From positions 1-64,000 of the forward strand of contig NZ_JACHWR010000005.1 in NCBI RefSeq assembly GCF_014191495.1: 64,000 bases of DNA. Reading direction: 5' to 3'. Below the pieces are notes generated by a model. The model was not told where the DNA came from. It searched no databases and was given only the letters and a program-made list of their open reading frames with translations. Origin of the DNA: Nocardioides soli (lineage in GTDB: Bacteria; Actinomycetota; Actinomycetes; Propionibacteriales; Nocardioidaceae). Within the stretch, counting starts at the first letter, position 1. Each line of letters begins with the position of its first letter. Shown one piece after another: positions 56,425 to 63,334 of this stretch. A program made the position numbers and the translations under genes.

Positions 56425-56534
56425 GCGCCCCCACAGACACGGCCGTCATCCCGGCGGACCGGCACCCCAGGACCCGGCTCGGCGCCGTCCCTGGACCACC
56501 ACCACTGGATCACCCACCACTGGATCACCACTGA
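56421..56534 (+). CDS. Possible 37-residue coupled small ORF (remnant or leader)
   Basis: The ATG at 56421 overlaps the ROK stop (ATGA) and opens a 37-codon frame beginning MSAPTDTAVIPADRHPRTRLG, which looks like the start of a permease or other membrane protein, and ending in two tandem repeats of PPLDH. It stops 37 bases before the binding-protein gene. It may be a remnant of a lost gene or a chance frame; the 147-base gap otherwise holds direct repeats of CCACTGGATCACC. Confidence 0.3.
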   Translation: MSAPTDTAVIPADRHPRTRLGAVPGPPPLDHPPLDHH

Positions 56535-56571
56535 TTCATCACTTCGGGTAACGCAAGAGAGGAACACTGCG

Positions 56572-57864
56572 GTGCGGATCAAGAAGACCCTCGCGGTCGC
56601 AGCGATGGCCACGCTGGCCACGGCGACCCTGGCTGCCTGTGGCAGCGACGACTCGGACGGCGGCTCGTCCAGCGACGGTGGGCCCACGACGGCGGACATC
56701 CGCGTCTGGCTCAACGGCACCGACACGCCGCAGGACGCGCGCGACTGGCTGAAGAAGACCTTCGAGAACCAGAACCCCGGCTCCACGCTGACCATCGAGC
56801 AGCAGGAGTGGGACGGCCTCGTCGAGAAGCTCACGACCTCGCTCTCCAGCGCCTCGGAGACCCCGGACGTCGTCGAGATCGGCAACACCCAGGCCCCGAC
56901 GTTCACCTCCGCCGGTGCGTTCTCCGACCTCACCGACCAGCTCGACGACCTCGGCGGCGACGACCTGCTCCAGGGCTTCGTCGACGGCGCCACGGTCGAC
57001 GGCAAGACGTACGCCGTGCCGTACTACGCCGGCTCGAAGTACATCTTCTACCGCAAGGACCTCCTCCAGAAGGCCGGCATCGACGTGCCGACCACCATGG
57101 ACGAGTTCGTCGACGCGGCGATCGCCCTGAAGAAGGCGAACCCCAAGCCGGCCAACTTCTCCGGCTTCTGGTTCCCCGGCCAGGACTGGCGCAACGGCGC
57201 GACGTTCATCTGGGACGCCGGCGGTGACCTGGCCACCGACGACGGCGGCGAGTGGAGCGGCTCCCTGGAGTCCCCCGAGTCGATCGCCGGTCTCGAGACC
57301 GCCCAGAAGCTCTTCACCGAGGCGTCCGGCGCCCCCAAGGACGGCAACGAGGCCGACCCGTGGACGCCGTGGTGCGCCGGTGAGGTCGGCATGATGTCGA
57401 CCCCGGGCTGGGTGACCGGCCTGATCAACGACCCGAAGTCCGGCTGCCCCGACACCCTCGGCAAGCAGATCGGCGTCTTCGCCATGCCCGGCAGCGACGG
57501 CGAGCCCGCTCCGGTGCTGCTCGGCGGGTCCGACATCGCGATCTCGGCCAAGTCGGCCAACCAGGAGCTGGCCCAGAAGGCCGTCGCGCTGATGCTCAGC
57601 GACGACTACCAGACGATCATGGCCAAGGCCGGGCTGACGCCGGCCAAGACCTCGCTGGCGCCGCTGCTCGGTGACGACGAGTTCGCGCAGGCCACCATCG
57701 CCGCGGCGTCCAACGCCAAGCTGACCCCGGCCGCCCCCGGCTGGGCGAACGTCGAGGGCTCGCGGGTCCTGGAGGACCTGTTCAGCGCGATCGCCCAGGG
57801 CGGCGACGTGACCGAGCTGGCCCAGAAGGCCGACGAGCAGATGAACTCGCAGATCAACGGCTGA
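56572..57864 (+). CDS. Sugar ABC transporter substrate-binding lipoprotein (chitobiose/GlcNAc type)
   Basis: A 430-residue extracellular solute-binding protein (family 1). The signal peptide ends in the lipobox LAACGS (Cys about 23), followed by a Ser/Gly/Asp linker. The mature protein has the typical TIEQQEWDGLVEKL and PYYAGSKYIFYRKDLLQKAGI segments of oligosaccharide-binding proteins. Context (hexosaminidase, GlcNAc kinase, nagA, nagB) suggests N,N'-diacetylchitobiose or GlcNAc as ligand, like DasA or NgcE. The GTG has a GAGAGGA site upstream. No ATPase gene is in the operon, so a shared MsiK-type ATPase encoded elsewhere is expected. Confidence 0.87.
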   Translation: MRIKKTLAVAAMATLATATLAACGSDDSDGGSSSDGGPTTADIRVWLNGTDTPQDARDWLKKTFENQNPGSTLTIEQQEWDGLVEKLTTSLSSASETPDVVEIGNTQAPTFTSAGAFSDLTDQLDDLGGDDLLQGFVDGATVDGKTYAVPYYAGSKYIFYRKDLLQKAGIDVPTTMDEFVDAAIALKKANPKPANFSGFWFPGQDWRNGATFIWDAGGDLATDDGGEWSGSLESPESIAGLETAQKLFTEASGAPKDGNEADPWTPWCAGEVGMMSTPGWVTGLINDPKSGCPDTLGKQIGVFAMPGSDGEPAPVLLGGSDIAISAKSANQELAQKAVALMLSDDYQTIMAKAGLTPAKTSLAPLLGDDEFAQATIAAASNAKLTPAAPGWANVEGSRVLEDLFSAIAQGGDVTELAQKADEQMNSQING

Positions 57865-57870
57865 CGCACC

Positions 57871-57900
57871 GCTGCCGGTCCGGCGGACCGGGCCGGCAGC
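57871..57900 (+). terminator. Hairpin after the substrate-binding protein gene
   Basis: GCTGCCGG (57871-57878) pairs with CCGGCAGC (57893-57900); GGTCCG/CGGACC (57877-57882, 57884-57889) offers an alternative inner stem. It starts 6 bases after the stop. Such structures often protect the binding-protein mRNA from decay or partly terminate transcription, raising its level above the permeases. Confidence 0.6.
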
Positions 57901-57918
57901 GAGCCAGACCCAACGGAC

Positions 57919-57948
57919 GGCCGGGGCGGTGGATCCGCCGCCCCGGCC
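57919..57948. repeat. Second perfect 11-bp hairpin before the first permease gene
   Basis: GGCCGGGGCGG (57919-57929) and CCGCCCCGGCC (57938-57948) are exact complements around an 8-base loop, 55 bases before the permease start. Confidence 0.6.
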
Positions 57949-58003
57949 GCGCCATGCCCGGACCCGACCCGTCGGGCCCGCGATGATGAGAGGAGGAGGC
58001 CGG

Positions 58004-58912
58004 ATGAACGGGAGCGCACCGCGCGCACGTCGTACGCCGTTGCCGTACGCGCTGCTGATCCCGGCGACGGTGGCGCTCGCCGTGGCGCTCGGCTACCCGC
58101 TGGTGCGCCAGGTGGTGCTGTCGTTCCAGGACTTCGGCCTGGCCCAGCAGTTCGGCCGGCCGCCCGAGTGGGTCGGGCTCGGGAACTACCGCGAGCTGGT
58201 CACCGACCCCTACCTGTGGCGGGTCACCCTGCGCTCGCTGGTCTTCTGCCTCGTCAACGCGGCGGTCACCATGGCGATCGGCGTCGGCCTCGCCCTGCTG
58301 ATGCGGCACATGACCTCGTGGGTGCGGGTGCTGCTGCAGACCGGGCTGCTGCTCGCGTGGGCGATGCCGGTCGTGGCCTCCCTGACCGTCTGGCAGTGGC
58401 TCTTCGACACCCAGTACGGCATCGTCAACTACCTGCTCACCAAGCTCGGCCTCGACTTCCAGGGCCACCCGTGGCTGCTCGAGCCGCTCTCCTTCTTCTT
58501 CGTCGCCACCGTGATCGTGGTGTGGATGAGCGTGCCGTTCGTCGCCTTCACCGTGTACGCCGCGCTGACCCAGGTCTCGGAGGACCTGGTCGAGGCCGCG
58601 GAGATCGACGGCGCCAGCCCGCTGCAGCGGCTGCGGCACGTCGTACTCCCCGCGATCCGCCCGGTGCTGCTGGTCGTCGGGCTGCTCCAGGTCATCTGGG
58701 ACCTGCGCGTCTTCACCCAGATCTTCATCCTCCAGCAGGCCGGCGGCTCGACCCGCGACACCAACCTGCTGGGCACCTACATCTACCGGCTCGGGATCGG
58801 CGGCGGGAAGTTCGGCATGGCGGCGGCGGTCGCCATCTTCATGCTGCTGCTCACCGTGATCCTGACCGCGCCGTACGTCCGCGCCATGCTCAAGCAGGAG
58901 AGTGAAGACTGA
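58004..58912 (+). CDS. Sugar ABC transporter permease (MalF/DasB type)
   Basis: A 302-residue inner-membrane permease with six predicted spans. The EAA loop, EAAEIDGASPLQRLRHVVLP, lies at about 196-215 and contacts the ATPase. An ATG at 58004 follows a strong GAGGAGGAG site, better than upstream in-frame starts. It forms the channel with the next permease for the sugar bound by the lipoprotein. Its stop overlaps the next ATG by one base (TGATG). Confidence 0.9.
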   Translation: MNGSAPRARRTPLPYALLIPATVALAVALGYPLVRQVVLSFQDFGLAQQFGRPPEWVGLGNYRELVTDPYLWRVTLRSLVFCLVNAAVTMAIGVGLALLMRHMTSWVRVLLQTGLLLAWAMPVVASLTVWQWLFDTQYGIVNYLLTKLGLDFQGHPWLLEPLSFFFVATVIVVWMSVPFVAFTVYAALTQVSEDLVEAAEIDGASPLQRLRHVVLPAIRPVLLVVGLLQVIWDLRVFTQIFILQQAGGSTRDTNLLGTYIYRLGIGGGKFGMAAAVAIFMLLLTVILTAPYVRAMLKQESED

Positions 58913-59751
58913 TGTCGCGCACCCCTCGCCGTTCGCTGCGGATCGGCGCCAACGTCGTCGGCGTCGTCGCCTTCCTGGTCGCGATCTTCCCGGTCTACTG
59001 GATGGTGAACAGCTCCTTCCTGAACCGCAACGAGATCCGCAACCCGGTCCCGACCTGGGTGCCCTTCGGCGGCAACCTCGACAACTACCGCACGGTCTTC
59101 GAGACCGACCAGTTCCTCAACGCGCTGAAGATCAGCCTGATGGTGACGGTGCTGACGATCGTGGTGGCGCTCGCGTTCGCGTTCGTCGCGGCCGTGGCGG
59201 TCTCCCGGTTCCGGTTCCGGGGCCGGATGTCGTTCATCGTCACCCTGCTGGTGATCCAGATGATCCCGGTCGAGGGCCTGTTCATCTCCCAGTACAAGAT
59301 GCTGGAGGCCATGGACCTGCTCAACACGGTCATCGGCCTGTCGCTGGTCTATGTGTCGCTGGTGCTGCCCTTCACCATCTGGACCCTGCGCGGCTTCGTG
59401 ACCGGCGTGCCGTACGAGCTGGAGGAGGCCGCGATGATGGACGGCTGCTCCCGCACCCAGGCGTTCTTCCGGATCACCTTCCCGCTGCTCGCGCCCGGCC
59501 TGGTGGCGACCGGCGTCTTCGGCTTCATCCAGGCCTGGAACGAGTTCACCCTCGCCCTCGTGGTGATGACCCGCGAGGACCAGCGCACGCTGCCGCTGTG
59601 GCTCTCGACGTTCACCGACGTCAATCGCGGCACCGACTGGGGCGGCATCATGGCCGGCTCCACGCTGATCGCGGTGCCCGTGATCGTGTTCTTCCTCGTC
59701 GTCCAGGGCCGGATGGTCGCCGGCCTCACCTCCGGCGCGGTCAAGGGATGA
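58912..59751 (+). CDS. Sugar ABC transporter permease (MalG/DasC type)
   Basis: A 279-residue permease with six spans and the EAA loop EEAAMMDGCSRTQAFFRITFP at about 169-188. It is the second channel subunit, paired with the preceding permease. Its stop overlaps the ATG of the hexosaminidase gene (ATGA), so transport and hydrolysis are co-translated. The C-terminus ends VAGLTSGAVKG as is usual for this family. Confidence 0.9.
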   Translation: MSRTPRRSLRIGANVVGVVAFLVAIFPVYWMVNSSFLNRNEIRNPVPTWVPFGGNLDNYRTVFETDQFLNALKISLMVTVLTIVVALAFAFVAAVAVSRFRFRGRMSFIVTLLVIQMIPVEGLFISQYKMLEAMDLLNTVIGLSLVYVSLVLPFTIWTLRGFVTGVPYELEEAAMMDGCSRTQAFFRITFPLLAPGLVATGVFGFIQAWNEFTLALVVMTREDQRTLPLWLSTFTDVNRGTDWGGIMAGSTLIAVPVIVFFLVVQGRMVAGLTSGAVKG

Positions 59752-61151
59752 GCTCCTCGCTCGAGACCCAGGCGCTGGCCGTGCAGCTGCCGGCCTTCGC
59801 CGGCACCACGCTGCCGGGGGAGTACGCCGACCTGCTGGCCGCCGGCCTGGGTGGGATCTGCTACTTCGGCAGCAACACCGCCGACGGCCCGGACGCCGTC
59901 GCGGCGCTGAGTGCCGCGATCCGGGCGGCCAACCCGCACGCGGTGATCGCCGTCGACGAGGAGGGCGGCGACGTGACCCGCCTGCACGCCCTCGTCGGCA
60001 GCCCGGTGCTCGGTGCCGCCGCGCTCGGGGCGGTCGACGACCTCGACCTGACCCGCGACACCGGCCGCGCGGTCGGTGCGTCGCTGACCGCGGTCGGGAT
60101 CAACCTCGACCTCGGTCCGGTCGCCGACGTCAACACCGACCCGGACAACCCGGTGATCGGCACCCGCAGCTTCGGCACCGACCCGCGGGCCGTCGCGGCC
60201 CACGTCGCGGCCTGGGTGGCCGGCCTGCAGGAGGCCGGGGTCGCGGCGTGCGCCAAGCACTTCCCGGGCCACGGAGACACCGCCCAGGACAGCCACCTCG
60301 AGCTGCCCACCATCGAGGTCGGCCTCGACACCCTCCGCACCCGCGAGCTGGTGCCGTTCGCGGCCTCGATCGAAGCCGGCATCGCGTCGGTGATGACCTC
60401 CCACATCGTGGTCCCCGCCCTCGACCCGGACCTGCCCGGCACCCTCAGCGCCCCGGTGCTCGGCCTGCTGCGCGACGAGCTCGGGTACGACGGCGTCATC
60501 GTCAGCGACGCCCTCGACATGGCCGGCGCGTCGGCCGGCCGCGGCATCCCGGAGGCGGCCGTGCTGTCGCTGGCCGCCGGGGCCGACCTGCTCTGCATCG
60601 GCCCCGAGAAGCCGGCGTCCCTGGTGCGCGCGACGCAGGCGGCCATCGTGGCGGCCGTGCGCGACGGGCGGCTGTCGGAGCAGCGGCTGCGGTCCGCGGC
60701 CGCCAGGGTGGCGCAGTTGCGGGGCTATGGCACGCCTGGCGTGCCCGCGCTCGCCGTTTCCGCGCAGTTGCGCAGTTGCGGCGACCGCCAGCTGGCCGGT
60801 GCCCGCCGCTCGCTGACCGTCGAGGGCGAGCTGCCCGACCTGCGCGGCGCGGTCGTGGTCAGCGTCGCGACGCCGGCCAACATCGCCGTCGGCGAGGTGC
60901 CGTGGGGCCTGGCGCCCGACGCCACCGTCGCGCCGGGTGAGCGGCTGGACACCGACCGGCCGGTGATCCTCCAGGTGCGCGACGCGCACCGCCGGCCGGA
61001 GATCGTGACCGAGGGCGCTGCGACCATCATCGAGTGGGGGTGGCCGGGTCCGTACGACGGCCCGGTGCCCAGGATCCTGACCCGCGGCTACTCCCGACCG
61101 GGAGCCGCCGCGGTGACCGAGCTGTTGCGAGAGGCAGGGTGGGACCGGTGA
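59748..61151 (+). CDS. nagZ: GH3 beta-N-acetylhexosaminidase (NagZ-like), cytoplasmic
   Basis: A 467-residue GH3 enzyme without a signal peptide. The NagZ dyad motif is complete: KHFPGHGDTAQDSHLELP (about 170-187) supplies the His-Asp acid/base pair, and VSDALDMAGA (about 252) supplies the nucleophile Asp. EEGGDVTRLH and NLDLGPVADVNTDP are further family motifs. It should release GlcNAc from imported chitobiose or muropeptide-type sugars. A C-terminal extension of ~130 residues follows the barrel. Within it, GCGCAGTTGC-like units recur around 60712-60781, perhaps a small repeat insertion. The stop overlaps the ROK kinase start (GTGA). Confidence 0.9.
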   Translation: MSSSLETQALAVQLPAFAGTTLPGEYADLLAAGLGGICYFGSNTADGPDAVAALSAAIRAANPHAVIAVDEEGGDVTRLHALVGSPVLGAAALGAVDDLDLTRDTGRAVGASLTAVGINLDLGPVADVNTDPDNPVIGTRSFGTDPRAVAAHVAAWVAGLQEAGVAACAKHFPGHGDTAQDSHLELPTIEVGLDTLRTRELVPFAASIEAGIASVMTSHIVVPALDPDLPGTLSAPVLGLLRDELGYDGVIVSDALDMAGASAGRGIPEAAVLSLAAGADLLCIGPEKPASLVRATQAAIVAAVRDGRLSEQRLRSAAARVAQLRGYGTPGVPALAVSAQLRSCGDRQLAGARRSLTVEGELPDLRGAVVVSVATPANIAVGEVPWGLAPDATVAPGERLDTDRPVILQVRDAHRRPEIVTEGAATIIEWGWPGPYDGPVPRILTRGYSRPGAAAVTELLREAGWDR

Positions 61152-62038
61152 AGCTCGGTCTGGACATCGGGGCGACCAAGACCCTCGGTGTGGTGCTCGA
61201 CGACGACGGGAAGATCCGGGCCGAGGTCCGTGAGCGCACCGAGCGCGGCGCGGGCGGCGTCGTCGAGTCGGCCGGTCGCGTCGTCGACGCGCTGCGGGCG
61301 GCCACCGGCGACCCGCTCACCGGGCCGGTGGGGGTGGGCGTCCCCGGCCTCGTCGACGTCGAGCACGGTGCGGTCAAGCACGCGGTCAACCTCGGCCTCG
61401 ACGGCGACTTCGTGCCGCTCGGCGACCTGCTCGGCGAGCGCCTCGGCGTCCGTGCCGTGATCGAGAACGACGTGAACGCCGCCAGCCTCGGCGCCACCGC
61501 GCTCAGCGGCGACCAGGACCTGATCTACCTGAGCATCGGCACCGGTCTCGCGGCGGGCCTGGTCCTCGACGGCCGGCTCCGCCGTGGCGTGCACGGCGCC
61601 GCCGGCGAGATCGGGCACGTCCCGGTCGATCCGCACGGCGCGCTGTGCTCCTGCGGTCAGCGCGGCTGCCTCGAGACGATCGCCTCCGGATCGGCCCTGG
61701 CCGCGGCCTGGCCCTCCGGCGACGTACCGCCCGCCCAGGCGCTGTTCGCGGCCGCGCAGGCCGGTGAGGAGAAGGCGATCCAGGTGCGCGACGAGTTCGC
61801 CGCCGGGGTCGCCAGCGCGGTGCGGGTCCTGAGCCTGGCCGTCGACCCGGCCACGATCGTCCTCGGCGGCGGGGTCGCCCAGCTCGGCGACCCGCTGCGC
61901 GTGGCGGTCGCGCAGGCGCTGCTCGACCAGGCGGCCAGCTCGCCGTTCCTCGCCTCGCTCGACCTCGCGGGCCGGATCCGGGTGGTGCCCGCCGACTATC
62001 CCGTGGCCGCCGTCGGCGCCGCGCTGCTGGGCCGATGA
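61148..62038 (+). CDS. ROK-family sugar kinase (likely N-acetylglucosamine kinase)
   Basis: A 296-residue kinase without a DNA-binding domain. The phosphate-binding motif LDIGATKT lies at about 4-11, the catalytic Asp in ENDVNAAS (about 106), GTGLAAGLVLDG and the zinc motif CSCGQRGC (about 167-174). ROK kinases phosphorylate glucose, mannose or GlcNAc; the operon favours GlcNAc, giving GlcNAc-6-phosphate for nagA. The GTG start overlaps the previous stop. Its own stop is the first of three ATGA junctions leading through the tandem repeat to nagA. Confidence 0.88.
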   Translation: MKLGLDIGATKTLGVVLDDDGKIRAEVRERTERGAGGVVESAGRVVDALRAATGDPLTGPVGVGVPGLVDVEHGAVKHAVNLGLDGDFVPLGDLLGERLGVRAVIENDVNAASLGATALSGDQDLIYLSIGTGLAAGLVLDGRLRRGVHGAAGEIGHVPVDPHGALCSCGQRGCLETIASGSALAAAWPSGDVPPAQALFAAAQAGEEKAIQVRDEFAAGVASAVRVLSLAVDPATIVLGGGVAQLGDPLRVAVAQALLDQAASSPFLASLDLAGRIRVVPADYPVAAVGAALLGR

Positions 62039-62217
62039 GCTCCGTCACGGGCTGGCCGGCCCCGGGCAGCGGTGCGTCAGCAACCGATTCCGCCGTCCGA
62101 TCGGTTGCCTGCTCACCGCCGCCCGGCCGCCGCCCGGGCCAGCGGTGCGTCAGCAACCGATTCCGCCGTCCGATCGGTTGCCTGCTCACCGCCGCCCGGC
62201 ACGAGGAGGGCCGATGA
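62035..62217 (+). CDS. Repeat-encoded 60-residue ORF 1, translationally chained
   Basis: ATG at 62035 overlaps the ROK kinase stop (ATGA) and opens 60 codons, ending in a TGA that overlaps the next ATG (62214). The product, beginning MSSVTGWPAPG and ending EEGR, is basic and rich in Ser, Arg and Pro. It is encoded by the first unit of a 179-bp tandem duplication and differs only slightly from ORF 2. Two copies of a 59-bp hairpin element inside it are read in two different frames, so the protein is probably a by-product; its likely role is to carry ribosomes across the repeat. No family is recognised. Confidence 0.4.
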   Translation: MSSVTGWPAPGSGASATDSAVRSVACSPPPGRRPGQRCVSNRFRRPIGCLLTAARHEEGR

Positions 62218-62392
62218 GCTCAGTCACGGGCTGGCCGGCCCTGGGCAGGGGTGCGTCAGCAACCGATTCCGCCGTCCGATCGGTTGCCTGCTCACCGCCG
62301 CCCGGCCGCCGCCCGGGCCAGCGGTGCGTGAGCAACCGATTCCGCCGTCCGATCGGTTGCCTGCTCACCGCCGCCCGGAACGAGGAGGGCCG
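62035..62392. repeat. 179-bp tandem duplication with four 59-bp hairpin elements
   Basis: Units 62035-62213 and 62214-62392 are each 179 bases and nearly identical (differences include CCCCGGG/CCCTGGG, AGCGGT/AGGGGT, CGTCAG/CGTGAG, CACGAG/AACGAG). Each unit contains two 59-base elements (62068-62126, 62141-62199, 62247-62305, 62320-62378). Every element has a perfect GCAACCGAT/ATCGGTTGC stem with an 11-base loop. Each unit ends with GAGGAGGGCCG, a ribosome-binding site, just before the next ATG. Confidence 0.93.
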
Positions 62393-62396
62393 ATGA
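62214..62396 (+). CDS. Repeat-encoded 60-residue ORF 2, translationally chained
   Basis: Tandem copy of ORF 1, starting at the ATG that overlaps its stop and ending in a TGA that overlaps the nagA ATG (62393). The product begins MSSVTGWPALG and ends NEEGR. GAGGAGGGCC lies 2-11 bases upstream of its ATG, as it does for nagA. Translation, if real, would couple the ROK kinase to nagA across 358 bases. Confidence 0.4.
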   Translation: MSSVTGWPALGRGASATDSAVRSVACSPPPGRRPGQRCVSNRFRRPIGCLLTAARNEEGR

Positions 62397-63334
62397 ACAC
62401 CGTCTCCGGTCTCGTCGACATCCAGGTCAACGGCGCCGCCGGTATCGACCTCACCGCCGAGCCGCACCGGCTCTGGGAGGTGGCGGCGGCGCTGCCGGCG
62501 TACGGCGTCGTCGCGTTCGTGCCGACCGTCATCACCAGCGACCCGGCGGCCCGTGAGCAGGCCCTCGCGACGTACGCCGCCGGGCCGCCCGCGGGCTGGG
62601 TCGGTGCGGAGCCGCTCGGACTGCACTTCGAGGGCCCGATGATCGCGCCCGCCCGCAAGGGCGCGCACCCCGAGCACTGGCTGCGGGCGCCCTCGCTCGA
62701 GTTGGTCGACGGCTGGTCGCGCGAGGCCGGCGTCGTGATGGTCACCATCGCCCCCGAGCTGCCGGGGGCGATCGACGTCGTCGAGCGGCTGGTGGCCCGC
62801 GGCGTCGTCGTGTCGGTCGGCCACACCGCGGCCGCGACCGCCGACGTGGTCGCCGCGGTGGAGGCCGGCGCCCGGTGCGTGACCCACCTCGGCAACGCGA
62901 TGGCACCGCTGCTGGCCCGCGAGCCCGGCCCGGTCGGCGTCGCGCTGGGGGCTGACGGACTGGTCGCCGGGGTGATCGTCGATGGTCACCACCTCGACCC
63001 GCACTTCGTGCGCGCCGCCTGGCGTGCCCTCGGCTCCGAGCGTTTCGTGTCGGTCTCCGACACCACCGCCGCCCTCGGACTGCCCGACGGCCCGGCCCGC
63101 CTCGGCGACCAGGACGTGATCGTCTCCGGCGGCACGGTACGGCTCGCCGACGGCACGCTCGCCGGCTCCGCCGCGTCGCTGCTCGACTGCCTGCGCCTGC
63201 TGGTCGCCCAGACCGGCTGCACCCTCGACGAGGCGGTCGCCACCGCCACCACGACCCCGCTCACCCTGCTCGGGCTGCCGCCGCGCGAGGAGCGGATCCG
63301 GCTCACCGACGATCTGCGCCTGGAGGTCGACTGA
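62393..63334 (+). CDS. nagA: Compact N-acetylglucosamine-6-phosphate deacetylase
   Basis: A 313-residue amidohydrolase-fold deacetylase. DIQVNGAAGIDLT (about 9-21), the metal Glu in LHFEGPMIAPARKGAH (about 82), His residues in VSVGHTAA and VTHLGNAMAP, and the catalytic Asp in SVSDTTAALG are present. It converts GlcNAc-6-phosphate to glucosamine-6-phosphate. NagA proteins are usually about 380 residues with a small beta-sandwich formed by both termini. Here translation begins right at the barrel and the C-terminus is short, so the beta-sandwich seems absent. The upstream DNA is repeat in other frames and cannot supply it. Coupled to nagB by TGATG. Confidence 0.88.
   Translation: MNTVSGLVDIQVNGAAGIDLTAEPHRLWEVAAALPAYGVVAFVPTVITSDPAAREQALATYAAGPPAGWVGAEPLGLHFEGPMIAPARKGAHPEHWLRAPSLELVDGWSREAGVVMVTIAPELPGAIDVVERLVARGVVVSVGHTAAATADVVAAVEAGARCVTHLGNAMAPLLAREPGPVGVALGADGLVAGVIVDGHHLDPHFVRAAWRALGSERFVSVSDTTAALGLPDGPARLGDQDVIVSGGTVRLADGTLAGSAASLLDCLRLLVAQTGCTLDEAVATATTTPLTLLGLPPREERIRLTDDLRLEVD

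Noticed and set aside
62035..62392. Possible CRISPR array in the repeat region before nagA
   Set aside because: There are only four repeats, with no unique spacers of constant length; the intervening DNA is itself duplicated. It is a tandem duplication of hairpin elements.
62072..63334. A longer nagA beginning at 62072 (420 residues)
   Set aside because: The N-terminal 107 codons would be repeat DNA read in an alternative frame with no resemblance to the NagA beta-sandwich; ATG 62393 has a GAGGAGGG site and the conserved barrel follows directly.
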